Positions 16,296-22,983 of a stretch of 32,704 nucleotides of DNA are shown in pieces (the first letter of the stretch is position 1; every line of letters begins with the position of its first letter). Origin of the DNA: Lachnospiraceae bacterium (GTDB taxonomy: Bacteria > Bacillota > Clostridia > Lachnospirales > Lachnospiraceae); contig JAGAFR010000077.1 of assembly GCA_017612555.1 (NCBI GenBank), forward strand, positions 1 to 32,704, read 5' to 3'. Below the pieces are notes generated by a model that searched no databases, was not told where the DNA came from, and saw only the letters and a program-made list of their open reading frames with translations. The position numbers and the translations under genes were made by a program.

Positions 16296-18185
16296 TCAAT
16301 AGGAATCAAACGGTTCGCATTGCTCCGGCAGAGCCAGGGCCAGCATTCTTCCGTCCTTCCTGTACATGAGCCAGTTGCGGCACAGAAAATCACATGCCGA
16401 CTCTATCTCCTCATGGGAATAAGTCATTCCAAGCACCTCAAAGACCTTCTTCTCGGAGGCGATCTCCTGCGTCAACGCGTACATTTCTCTCATTGCACCC
16501 TCAAGACGAAATACCTTCTTAAATTCATATCTTGTATCTCTTATTATCGTGCAATCGTCCGACTCTGTCTGTATAAGACTCTTTTTCAGCGCGGAATCGG
16601 CGATCCATTCTTCTCTTGCGCGGCTCAGTCCGGCGTAGCATTCTTCATGACGCTCGATATCGGGACTGCCCAGATAATTGGCGGTCCTTAACGAAAACTC
16701 CTCATCGGGATCCGCAGCTCTGTCGATCTCCCTTGCCAGTATCGTATGTACGCCGTAGGTATCGTGATCTTCATAAAAAACGCTGTTTCTGACAAGCATC
16801 ATGCAGGTGAACCCCGTCGAAGGCTGGAAATGATGGATATGCCTCATCAGTTCTATCATATCGTCGTACCAGGATGCCTTCTCACCGGGCAGTGCGTACA
16901 TCAAGTTCCAGAACAGCCTCACGCCGTATTTCTTCGCGTATTTAAGACACGCGAGCTGATCTATGACCTTCGCTCCCTTATTCATGTGCTTAAGCATATC
17001 ATCCGACAGAGACTCTATTCCCGGCTGCAGATAAATAAAACCATTATGCTTCAGAACCCGCATATCCCTGTCGGTCATATTTGACTTACACTCACCGACA
17101 AACCGAAGATGCCTGCGGTCATCAGGCGCCTCTTCCGGCAGTCTTTTGATAAATCCGTGATCCAGGATACAGTCTGCAAACAGGATGTAGTTAACGCCAT
17201 ATCTTGCCGCAAGTTCCTTCGCCTCGCTCCATATCCTCTCATCCGTCTTGGGTCTGTAATGTATCGACTCGTCCGAAAGGTGAAGTCCGCAGAATCTGCA
17301 CCTGCCCTTCTGTCCCCACCAGCAGCCGCGGGATGATTCCATGACAAGCCATCTTTTCTCGTTAGCAAACTCGTCACGACTGACCTGCTCAAAGTATTCG
17401 GAAAAATCCGGTATCGGGGAATCATTCAGATCTTCAAGACATCTGTTTACAACAGGGGCTCCCGCAACATGAAACCACGGATGCTCCGTCTTAAGCCTCT
17501 CGGTCTTACCGTCGATTATCAGGCGGCACCCCTTTCCCAGAGCCCCGTCGCCTTCACCGGTAAAAACATAATCCAGGGAAGGTATCCGCTGCGCATAAGC
17601 TGCTGCCACTCCTCCGGTGCAGCATGAACCGCCCATTATGGTAACGACACCCGGATCTCTTTCCTTCAGCCTCTTAAAAAGAGCGAACGACGCATTCCTC
17701 TGCTGTGTCATTACGGAGCTTCCGACTATCTTCGGGCGCCGCATCAATATCTCATCCGCAGTATCGTCAAGGAATCTCTCTGTTCTCGGTACCAGCTCAT
17801 TCCACAACTCCATGACTTTCTCATGATAGACCTCAGATTTGTATATCCTGCCATCCCTGGCTTTCATACGGTCAACCTTAAGACTTATGGATCTGAGCAC
17901 GTCCTCTGCCCTTTGTTGTGGAGTAAAATCGGTAAATGCGGCAAAGAGCAACTCCCATGCGGACAGATACGGCTCCAGCATGTTATCAGCCTCCTCATAC
18001 AGCTCTTCACCTATTGCTTTTACATATTTATGCGATGCATAGATGACCTCATTGGAAAGACCCTCACCGGTAAGATCCGATTTAAGAAGCCCAAGCGCAA
18101 GAGAAGGATTGAGCCAGGTATAAGGCATTTGCACCAGGACCACATCAGCCTGTTTTATTTCAATATCAGTATTCAGACCATTCAT
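16296..18185 (-). CDS. RiPP-maturation B12-binding radical SAM C-methyltransferase (rSAM_ocin_1-like)
   Basis: This 629-aa enzyme has an N-terminal cobalamin-binding-type region (about residues 140-215, IMGGSCCTGG and FTGEGDGAL). Its radical SAM domain has cluster ligands C288, C296 and C299 (CX7CX2C in RGCWWGQKGRCRFCGLH). That CWWG..C.FCG signature is characteristic of RiPP-maturation radical SAM C-methyltransferases found with NHLP precursors. It would transfer methyl groups to unactivated carbons of the core peptide, using methylcobalamin and S-adenosylmethionine. It is the last gene behind the three precursor genes, 84 bp after precursor C, with an apparent terminator in between. Expression is therefore probably lower than that of the precursors. 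Class is confident; the methylated residues are unknown. Confidence 0.9.
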   Translation of the reverse strand: MNGLNTDIEIKQADVVLVQMPYTWLNPSLALGLLKSDLTGEGLSNEVIYASHKYVKAIGEELYEEADNMLEPYLSAWELLFAAFTDFTPQQRAEDVLRSISLKVDRMKARDGRIYKSEVYHEKVMELWNELVPRTERFLDDTADEILMRRPKIVGSSVMTQQRNASFALFKRLKERDPGVVTIMGGSCCTGGVAAAYAQRIPSLDYVFTGEGDGALGKGCRLIIDGKTERLKTEHPWFHVAGAPVVNRCLEDLNDSPIPDFSEYFEQVSRDEFANEKRWLVMESSRGCWWGQKGRCRFCGLHLSDESIHYRPKTDERIWSEAKELAARYGVNYILFADCILDHGFIKRLPEEAPDDRRHLRFVGECKSNMTDRDMRVLKHNGFIYLQPGIESLSDDMLKHMNKGAKVIDQLACLKYAKKYGVRLFWNLMYALPGEKASWYDDMIELMRHIHHFQPSTGFTCMMLVRNSVFYEDHDTYGVHTILAREIDRAADPDEEFSLRTANYLGSPDIERHEECYAGLSRAREEWIADSALKKSLIQTESDDCTIIRDTRYEFKKVFRLEGAMREMYALTQEIASEKKVFEVLGMTYSHEEIESACDFLCRNWLMYRKDGRMLALALPEQCEPFDSY

Positions 18186-18203
18186 TCAGAGTACCTTGAT
18201 AAG

Positions 18204-18238
18204 AAAAAGCTGCAGGAAGCCGTGCGGGCTCCTGCAGC
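18204..18238 (-). terminator. Intra-operon Rho-independent terminator/attenuator after the precursor genes
   Basis: On the minus strand GCTGCAGG and GGCT-type arms form a 12-bp stem with one bulge (18209-18221 with 18227-18238) and a 5-nt loop, followed directly by TTTTT. It lies between precursor C and the methyltransferase start (18185). It should terminate most transcripts after the precursors and leave readthrough for the enzyme. Confidence 0.8.
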
Positions 18239-18269
18239 ATGAAAACCCAAAAACGTTCGATAGGGATCA

Positions 18270-18584
18270 TTACTTAAAGGATGCGTTAGCTCCACAAGCA
18301 TTCCCCACGCAACAATGCCCCTGACACATACCACCCGCCATTGACTGCAGGTCTTCTTCCGAGAGTTCTTCGCCGGCCATCGGTGGCAGAAGGAATGTTG
18401 CCTGATACGAAGGATCTTCCTCAATGATACGGATCTTGTAATCCGCAGGAATCTCCTTGCCCGTAGCCTTGGATATGGTTGCATTGGGATCTGCAACAAG
18501 TTCCTTTCTGAAAGCCTCATCCGTGATAGCTTTCTGAACCAATTCCTGATAGCTCTTTTCCATTTCTTCCTGTGTCCAGCTCAT
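18270..18584 (-). CDS. NHLP-leader RiPP precursor C (Cys-rich core)
   Basis: This 104-aa precursor has a long nitrile-hydratase-like (NHLP) leader: WTQEEMEKSYQELVQKAITD at the start, ELVADPN mid-leader and LSEEDLQSMAGG at the end. The GG at residues 84-85 marks the expected C39-peptidase cleavage site. The predicted 19-residue core is MCQGHCCVGNACGANASFK, with four cysteines and the CX4CG motif shared by all three precursors. The leader is very similar to that of precursor A (18998-19312), indicating recent duplication. AAGGAGG lies about 8 nt before the ATG. It is the third and last precursor before the terminator hairpin. Confidence 0.93.
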   Translation of the reverse strand: MSWTQEEMEKSYQELVQKAITDEAFRKELVADPNATISKATGKEIPADYKIRIIEEDPSYQATFLLPPMAGEELSEEDLQSMAGGMCQGHCCVGNACGANASFK

Positions 18585-18613
18585 TTTCTACCTCCTTGAT
18601 TAAACATATTGTG

Positions 18614-18961
18614 TTATGATGCGTGAGCACCGCATACATCAGCAAGACAATCTCCTCCGCCGATAGCTGCTCCGCAGATAGACAAGATCAGCGCAAAGGA
18701 TATTCCGCCCGCCATGTTTGAAAGATCATCCTGCGACAGTTCTTCGCTGATAAGATCGGGTATAACAAACGTTGCGGAATAATTCGGATCCTGCTCTACG
18801 GCCTTTACGGTGAAGCCGTCCGGAAGCTTTTCTCCCGCTATCTTTTCAATGGCAGCATTGGCATCGGATAACAGTTCTTCTCTGAACTTCTTATCCGTTG
18901 CGGCTTTTTTCTGTACCTGTGCATAAAGCTTATCGAGTTCTTCCCTGGTCCATTCTTTCAT
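18614..18961 (-). CDS. NHLP-leader RiPP precursor B (longer hydrophobic core)
   Basis: This 115-aa precursor has an 86-residue NHLP leader (starting MKEWTREELDKLYAQVQKKA, ending DLSNMAGG) that is clearly more diverged than the leaders of A and C. The predicted 29-residue core starts ISFALILSICGAAIGGGDC and ends LADVCGAHAS. It is hydrophobic, Gly-rich and has cysteines at core positions 10, 19 and 24; the last two form the shared CX4CG motif. The long aliphatic segment resembles the epimerised or methylated stretches of other NHLP products, so it may be the preferred substrate of the radical SAM enzymes. That is inference. The start is supported by AAAGGAG about 11 nt upstream. Confidence 0.93.
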   Translation of the reverse strand: MKEWTREELDKLYAQVQKKAATDKKFREELLSDANAAIEKIAGEKLPDGFTVKAVEQDPNYSATFVIPDLISEELSQDDLSNMAGGISFALILSICGAAIGGGDCLADVCGAHAS

Positions 18962-18997
18962 GATTTGTCAGACTCCTTTCTTCATGGATGCTTTACT

Positions 18998-19312
18998 CTA
19001 TTTAGGGGTGTTCTTACCACATTTAAATACGGGACATGAATCGCCGTGACAGATACCGCCGGCAATACTCTTAAGATCATCCTCCGAAAGATCCTCGCCG
19101 GCAAACGGAGGCAGCAAAAATGTAGACTGATAAGATGGATCATCCTCTATGATACGGATCCTGTAGTCCGCAGGAATGCTCTTTCCGGTAGCCTTGGATA
19201 TAGCTGCATTCGGATCAGCCACAAGTTCCTTACGGAAAGCCTCATCGGTTACGGCCTTCTGCATCAGATTCTTATATATACTGTCCATTTCTTCCTGTGT
19301 CCATCTTTCCAT
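18998..19312 (-). CDS. NHLP-leader RiPP precursor A (Cys-rich core)
   Basis: This is the first gene of the precursor transcript; the product is 104 aa. The NHLP leader (MERWTQEEMDSIYKNLMQKA at the start, EDLSEDDLKSIAGG at the end) ends in a GG site at residues 85-86. The predicted 18-residue core is ICHGDSCPVFKCGKNTPK. It matches precursor C in layout ([IM]C[HQ]G, then C, then CX4CG). It has a very strong Shine-Dalgarno (AAAGGAGG about 11 nt before ATG). A promoter with the cluster's direct-repeat element lies 40-75 bp upstream. The peptide would be modified by the neighbouring radical SAM enzymes and exported by the NHLM transporter. Confidence 0.93.
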   Translation of the reverse strand: MERWTQEEMDSIYKNLMQKAVTDEAFRKELVADPNAAISKATGKSIPADYRIRIIEDDPSYQSTFLLPPFAGEDLSEDDLKSIAGGICHGDSCPVFKCGKNTPK

Positions 19313-19351
19313 TTGAGATCTACCTCCTTTGTTATAAAATCAACTGGTAAA

Positions 19352-19386
19352 ATAGTATCAAATGAAGTGGGACAAAAGTGGGACAA
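19352..19386 (-). promoter_or_regulatory. Activator-type promoter of the precursor operon with 11-bp-period direct repeat
   Basis: On the minus strand two TTGTCCC units (complements of GGGACAA at 19380-19386 and 19369-19375) are repeated with an 11-bp period, then exactly 11 bp separates the second from TACTAT (19352-19357). No TTGACA-like -35 exists at 17 bp, as expected for an activator overlapping the -35. The same arrangement precedes the exporter operon at 29556-29590. Response regulators with OmpR/SARP-type winged helices commonly bind direct repeats of this period, so the cluster's regulator (29645-30421) is the likely binder. Confidence 0.75.
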
Positions 19387-19398
19387 AATACCTTTTTT

Positions 19399-20730
19399 TT
19401 ATGAGATTTTGAAATATTTTTCCGGTATACGACGAAGATACCCTCCCTTATGGATCATCTGCATTTTTCCGCGTATCATTTCGAGAACGAATCCACTCAC
19501 TCCCAACCGGTCTCCTATCTCTGTCAGTGATATCCCGTTCTGTGTGAGCATCGATACGCTTTTGATGAACATATTGTCTCCGGTCATGGTCAGTTCCGAA
19601 GCATCTCCGGTAAATACCGCCTTGTTCCCGTCAGTCTTAACGGATACACCGTGGGAAAGCAGGAGCATATCATCATTTTTGATCTCGGCCGAAGCACATT
19701 CACCCATGAGTCTGTTTGCGGCCTCTTTGAAGGAGCGCTCATCGGTAAAGAACACCTTATCATATATCCTCTCTCCCGTTGGAAAATCATCGCACGGGAT
19801 CTCCGGCTCCTCATAAACGATGCTCTTTTCAGTCATGTTCACACGCAGTCCCGCAAGGCAGGATATACTGTAGCCCACTCCGTCTGCTCCATCCTGCCTG
19901 GCCCTTCCCGATAAAGAATAGCGATTCACCGATTCGGGATTGTTGGGAAGCAGCTCTGTCTCTTCAAGCTCCTCCGGCGAGAATTCCGACATGATCTTGT
20001 AGAACTGTTCCTTAGTCCTGATCGATATCCTTATTGCCGCATTCTCTTGCTCGCTTTTTTCCATTGATGAGATAAAAGCCTTTAATCTCCCGGGATCTCT
20101 TTCCGCCACGGCAGTAGTCGTCTGCGGTATATGTCCGAGTATATCGTGATAATCTTTGATGAAAAGCTCGTAATCGGGATTATCAAAAGGCTCTGTCGCA
20201 AAATAACACGCCCCTGTTACCGCAGCTTCTCCTATGATCTCCTTCGCCGCGTGCAGCACGCCTTTCCACAATGCGGCATTTTCATCCGTATACCTGAACA
20301 GTCCCGATAAACCGGGGGCATCAAAGCCGCAGAACGGACAGCCCACACTGCATCCACGGGCCAGTTCAAATACTATCGGAAAATACCTGATATTGTTGTG
20401 AAGTCTTATAAGCCTGTTTTCTACACACATCCGGTTTCTTGTGATACGTCCGACCTCGTACATATCCCTGCTGACGTATTTATCACGCTCAAGCCGGCTG
20501 TCCGTTTCCTCTCCGATCCTTTTTGCCTTGGGAAGGTATATACCAAAGTACGGGTTTTCGGATCGATCGGCTATGCTCATCTTCCCGATGAGTTCCATAG
20601 CCTCATCCGCTTCAATATCTACTCTGATGCGTTCGAGCACTGTGCGAGTATCCGATGCCAGATCGCGGGCAAAATCCGGATCCACGGAAGTGCACTCATA
20701 CAGTCTCTTTATCACCGCCCACGACGCCAT
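19399..20730 (-). CDS. Radical SAM RiPP amino-acid epimerase (PoyD-like)
   Basis: The radical SAM motif of this 443-aa enzyme is C127-C131-C134 in ARGCSVGCPFCGFDAPG. This matches the CSxGCxFCG pattern of the PoyD-type RiPP epimerases. The first 110 residues are family-specific and probably bind the leader. Further Cys residues downstream (in SISCLAGLR, IPCDDF and GECASAE) include candidates for the hydrogen donor that completes L-to-D inversion. A helix-turn-helix-like tail (NGISLTEIGDRLGVSGFVLE) is notable. It lies 3 nt after the SPASM enzyme and directly upstream of the precursor promoter, with no terminator between, so readthrough into the precursors is possible. Epimerase assignment is by signature; substrates are unknown. 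Confidence 0.78.
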   Translation of the reverse strand: MASWAVIKRLYECTSVDPDFARDLASDTRTVLERIRVDIEADEAMELIGKMSIADRSENPYFGIYLPKAKRIGEETDSRLERDKYVSRDMYEVGRITRNRMCVENRLIRLHNNIRYFPIVFELARGCSVGCPFCGFDAPGLSGLFRYTDENAALWKGVLHAAKEIIGEAAVTGACYFATEPFDNPDYELFIKDYHDILGHIPQTTTAVAERDPGRLKAFISSMEKSEQENAAIRISIRTKEQFYKIMSEFSPEELEETELLPNNPESVNRYSLSGRARQDGADGVGYSISCLAGLRVNMTEKSIVYEEPEIPCDDFPTGERIYDKVFFTDERSFKEAANRLMGECASAEIKNDDMLLLSHGVSVKTDGNKAVFTGDASELTMTGDNMFIKSVSMLTQNGISLTEIGDRLGVSGFVLEMIRGKMQMIHKGGYLRRIPEKYFKIS

Positions 20731-20733
20731 ATC

Positions 20734-22053
20734 TTACGCCTCTGCTTTCATCTTGTGCTCATAATGCAGCTCAAGCAGATCGTCGAGATGATCCCTGAAG
20801 TAAGAACAGCAGTCTCTGTTTCCTCCATCCATCAGGTTCTTGAGCCTTATCTTGTGACAACCGCCGTCGCACACAGGGAAATAAAAACACTCCTTACACT
20901 CAGGAGAATCAAGATAGGAGCAACCCACCATACTCCTTGCTATCAGCGCGTTGTTCCAGTTCGTCATATCGTCTATACGCCCGACCACCATCTCCGGGAT
21001 CCCCACGTCATCCCAGCACTTATACAGTTCTCCGTCGGGCCCTACCACATAGGCGCATCTCTTGGTAAGTGTACATCCGAACAGGGAAAGCTTCGGGATC
21101 AGGGGCATCGCGCTGATATCATCATTCTCCGCCAGATCGGCAACGAATTGTCCCGTTAGTGAAGAGTCAAAGAAGCAGCTCGCGTCTGGGTGTCCGTCAC
21201 CTTTAACATATCCGGGATACACTGTTATCCCCTCTCCGAATTTATCGGGATATCTGTCCTTTATGAGTGTATAGACGTCCTTGAATTCATCCCTGTTCCT
21301 CATATCGATGTTGACGCGGATATGTACCTTGCCCTTATAGTCGGAAGCCATAAGCTTATCCAGGTTATCAAGTATCACATCAAAGGAGCCCTTACCGCTT
21401 ACCTGATACCGGCGGCTGTCGTGAGTTTCCTTATTCCCATCAAGGGTTATCTGGATCATCGATATGTTCAGATCGTTCAGATCCTTTATTATATCTTCCT
21501 TCAGAAGGTACCCGTTCGTCACGAGCAGTGCATCGTATTTGCGTCCCTTTTCCCTGAGCCTGCGATCTATACTCCTGATCCTGTCGATGGCAAGAAGCGG
21601 TTCTCCTCCATACCATGTGATAAAGAGCTGATCCTGTCTATTATGCATATCAATAAAATCGAGAAGTTTATCCTCCACTTCCTCTGTCATCGGCAAACCC
21701 GTCCGGTTTCCTTCGAAGCAGTATGAACAGTTGAAGTTACAATTCCTCGTCACTGCTATCGTAAGGAGCAGCGTTCTCGTAACATAGTTGCCGCTTATGC
21801 GTTTCATCTTTATGATATTAAAGAAGTCATCATCCTGGGTATCCTCTACGATGAAGCCTCCTCTGCGAAGCGTGATGTACAGACCCGGGTCACCTGAGAA
21901 GTCGAAATCACCAGGAGATTTGCTTATCTTATCGATCATCTCAACGGCTTCATCCTCTATCTTAAGGAAAAATCCCGAGGCGGAATTATAGAGAAGCCAT
22001 CCGTTCCTTTTTGACTTGAAAAAATGACTGTAACGCGACCACTTCATAGTCAT
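20734..22053 (-). CDS. Radical SAM/SPASM peptide maturase
   Basis: This 439-aa enzyme has an N-terminal leader-binding-like region (about residues 1-90) and the radical SAM CX3CX2C at C105, C109 and C112 (TRNCNFNCSYCFE). The radical SAM core includes TWYGGEPLL. The C-terminal SPASM domain, with auxiliary Fe-S ligands, shows CAYVVGPDGELYKCW and ECKECFYFPVCDGGC. SPASM enzymes of this type install Cys-carbon thioether or carbon-carbon crosslinks. The Cys-rich cores with a shared CX4CG are plausible thioether substrates; this is inferred. Two starts are possible (ATG 22053, 4 nt after GGAGG, or ATG 22047, 10 nt after). The gene lies 1 nt after the GNAT gene and 3 nt before the epimerase gene. Confidence 0.9.
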   Translation of the reverse strand: MTMKWSRYSHFFKSKRNGWLLYNSASGFFLKIEDEAVEMIDKISKSPGDFDFSGDPGLYITLRRGGFIVEDTQDDDFFNIIKMKRISGNYVTRTLLLTIAVTRNCNFNCSYCFEGNRTGLPMTEEVEDKLLDFIDMHNRQDQLFITWYGGEPLLAIDRIRSIDRRLREKGRKYDALLVTNGYLLKEDIIKDLNDLNISMIQITLDGNKETHDSRRYQVSGKGSFDVILDNLDKLMASDYKGKVHIRVNIDMRNRDEFKDVYTLIKDRYPDKFGEGITVYPGYVKGDGHPDASCFFDSSLTGQFVADLAENDDISAMPLIPKLSLFGCTLTKRCAYVVGPDGELYKCWDDVGIPEMVVGRIDDMTNWNNALIARSMVGCSYLDSPECKECFYFPVCDGGCHKIRLKNLMDGGNRDCCSYFRDHLDDLLELHYEHKMKAEA

Positions 22054-22054
22054 T

Positions 22055-22963
22055 CTACCTCCATGTTAAAACCATCCGTTTATCACTGCTTTCTCTGATG
22101 CTCTCAGAAAAAACATTTCTGATAAAAGCGAGCATCGGTCGGTTATCGGCCATCACCTTTGCCACTCCCCTGTCGTAAGATGACGCAAGCCTCCTCAGCA
22201 TATATCCTGCGAAAAATACACCTGTGGCTTTCCTTCTTCCGTCGGATATCACATATAATCTTGCGATCTCAATGCAGCCCTCTTCCTTATCTCTGCAGAT
22301 CACCCAGCCTATTACCTCATCCTTTTTTTTGTCTATGAGGAACAGACTGTTATCCTTGTTCTGCACAGTACCGTCAAACGGGCTCAAAGAGCGCATCAGC
22401 TCATCCCCTCCGGCGAGCATTGCCTCAACCATACCGCGGCGGGCTTCATCGATATCCGTACATCTTATAAGCTCAAGGTTCCCTCTTTGAAGGAATTCTT
22501 CACCGCAATACTTGAATCTCGGCTGAGCACTTATCATTTTTTTCAGATCGATTTCAAAATTATGACAGAGGACCTCGGCCTTTGCTGTTATATCCTTTAA
22601 ACCTTTGCAAACCTTGAAGTACGGATCGGCACCATCTCTTTTTTCCATATGGTATTCCCATATTACACTTGAGAGTCGCTCTTCTTTTCTTGCCTCACGG
22701 ATCAACGCTTCAAGCAGCATTCTGATATTGGAAATACCTCTGTGCTCCGGCACAAGATATACGATATGGATCCTGCAAAAACCGGTACCGTCCGGAATGT
22801 ACCCGGCTATCATTCCCGTCGCAGTATTATCCGCGAAGCTTTTTATGACTATCATCTGCTCATCGCGTATATCTTCAAACTCCCGGGGAATATCAAGCAG
22901 GAAGTCATCATACAGTGCTTCTATTGCCTGCCTGTCTCTTACCCTTTCCGTTGTTTCATGCAT
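22055..22963 (-). CDS. Tandem GNAT-family acetyltransferase-like protein
   Basis: This 302-aa protein appears to contain two GNAT folds. The first covers about residues 10-150, with IHIVYLVPEHRGISNIRMLL as the acetyl-CoA-binding beta4/alpha3 segment. The second covers about 155-302, with IEIARLYVISDGRRKATGVF. GNAT enzymes acylate amines of small molecules or peptides. Its position inside the NHLM operon, between the second ABC gene (20-nt gap) and the SPASM gene (1-nt gap), suggests a role in peptide modification such as N-terminal or lysine acylation, or self-protection. Both roles are inferred. Precursor A has core lysines and precursor C one near its end. Confidence 0.8.
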   Translation of the reverse strand: MHETTERVRDRQAIEALYDDFLLDIPREFEDIRDEQMIVIKSFADNTATGMIAGYIPDGTGFCRIHIVYLVPEHRGISNIRMLLEALIREARKEERLSSVIWEYHMEKRDGADPYFKVCKGLKDITAKAEVLCHNFEIDLKKMISAQPRFKYCGEEFLQRGNLELIRCTDIDEARRGMVEAMLAGGDELMRSLSPFDGTVQNKDNSLFLIDKKKDEVIGWVICRDKEEGCIEIARLYVISDGRRKATGVFFAGYMLRRLASSYDRGVAKVMADNRPMLAFIRNVFSESIRESSDKRMVLTWR

Positions 22964-22983
22964 AGCTGATGCTTCCCTGTTCT

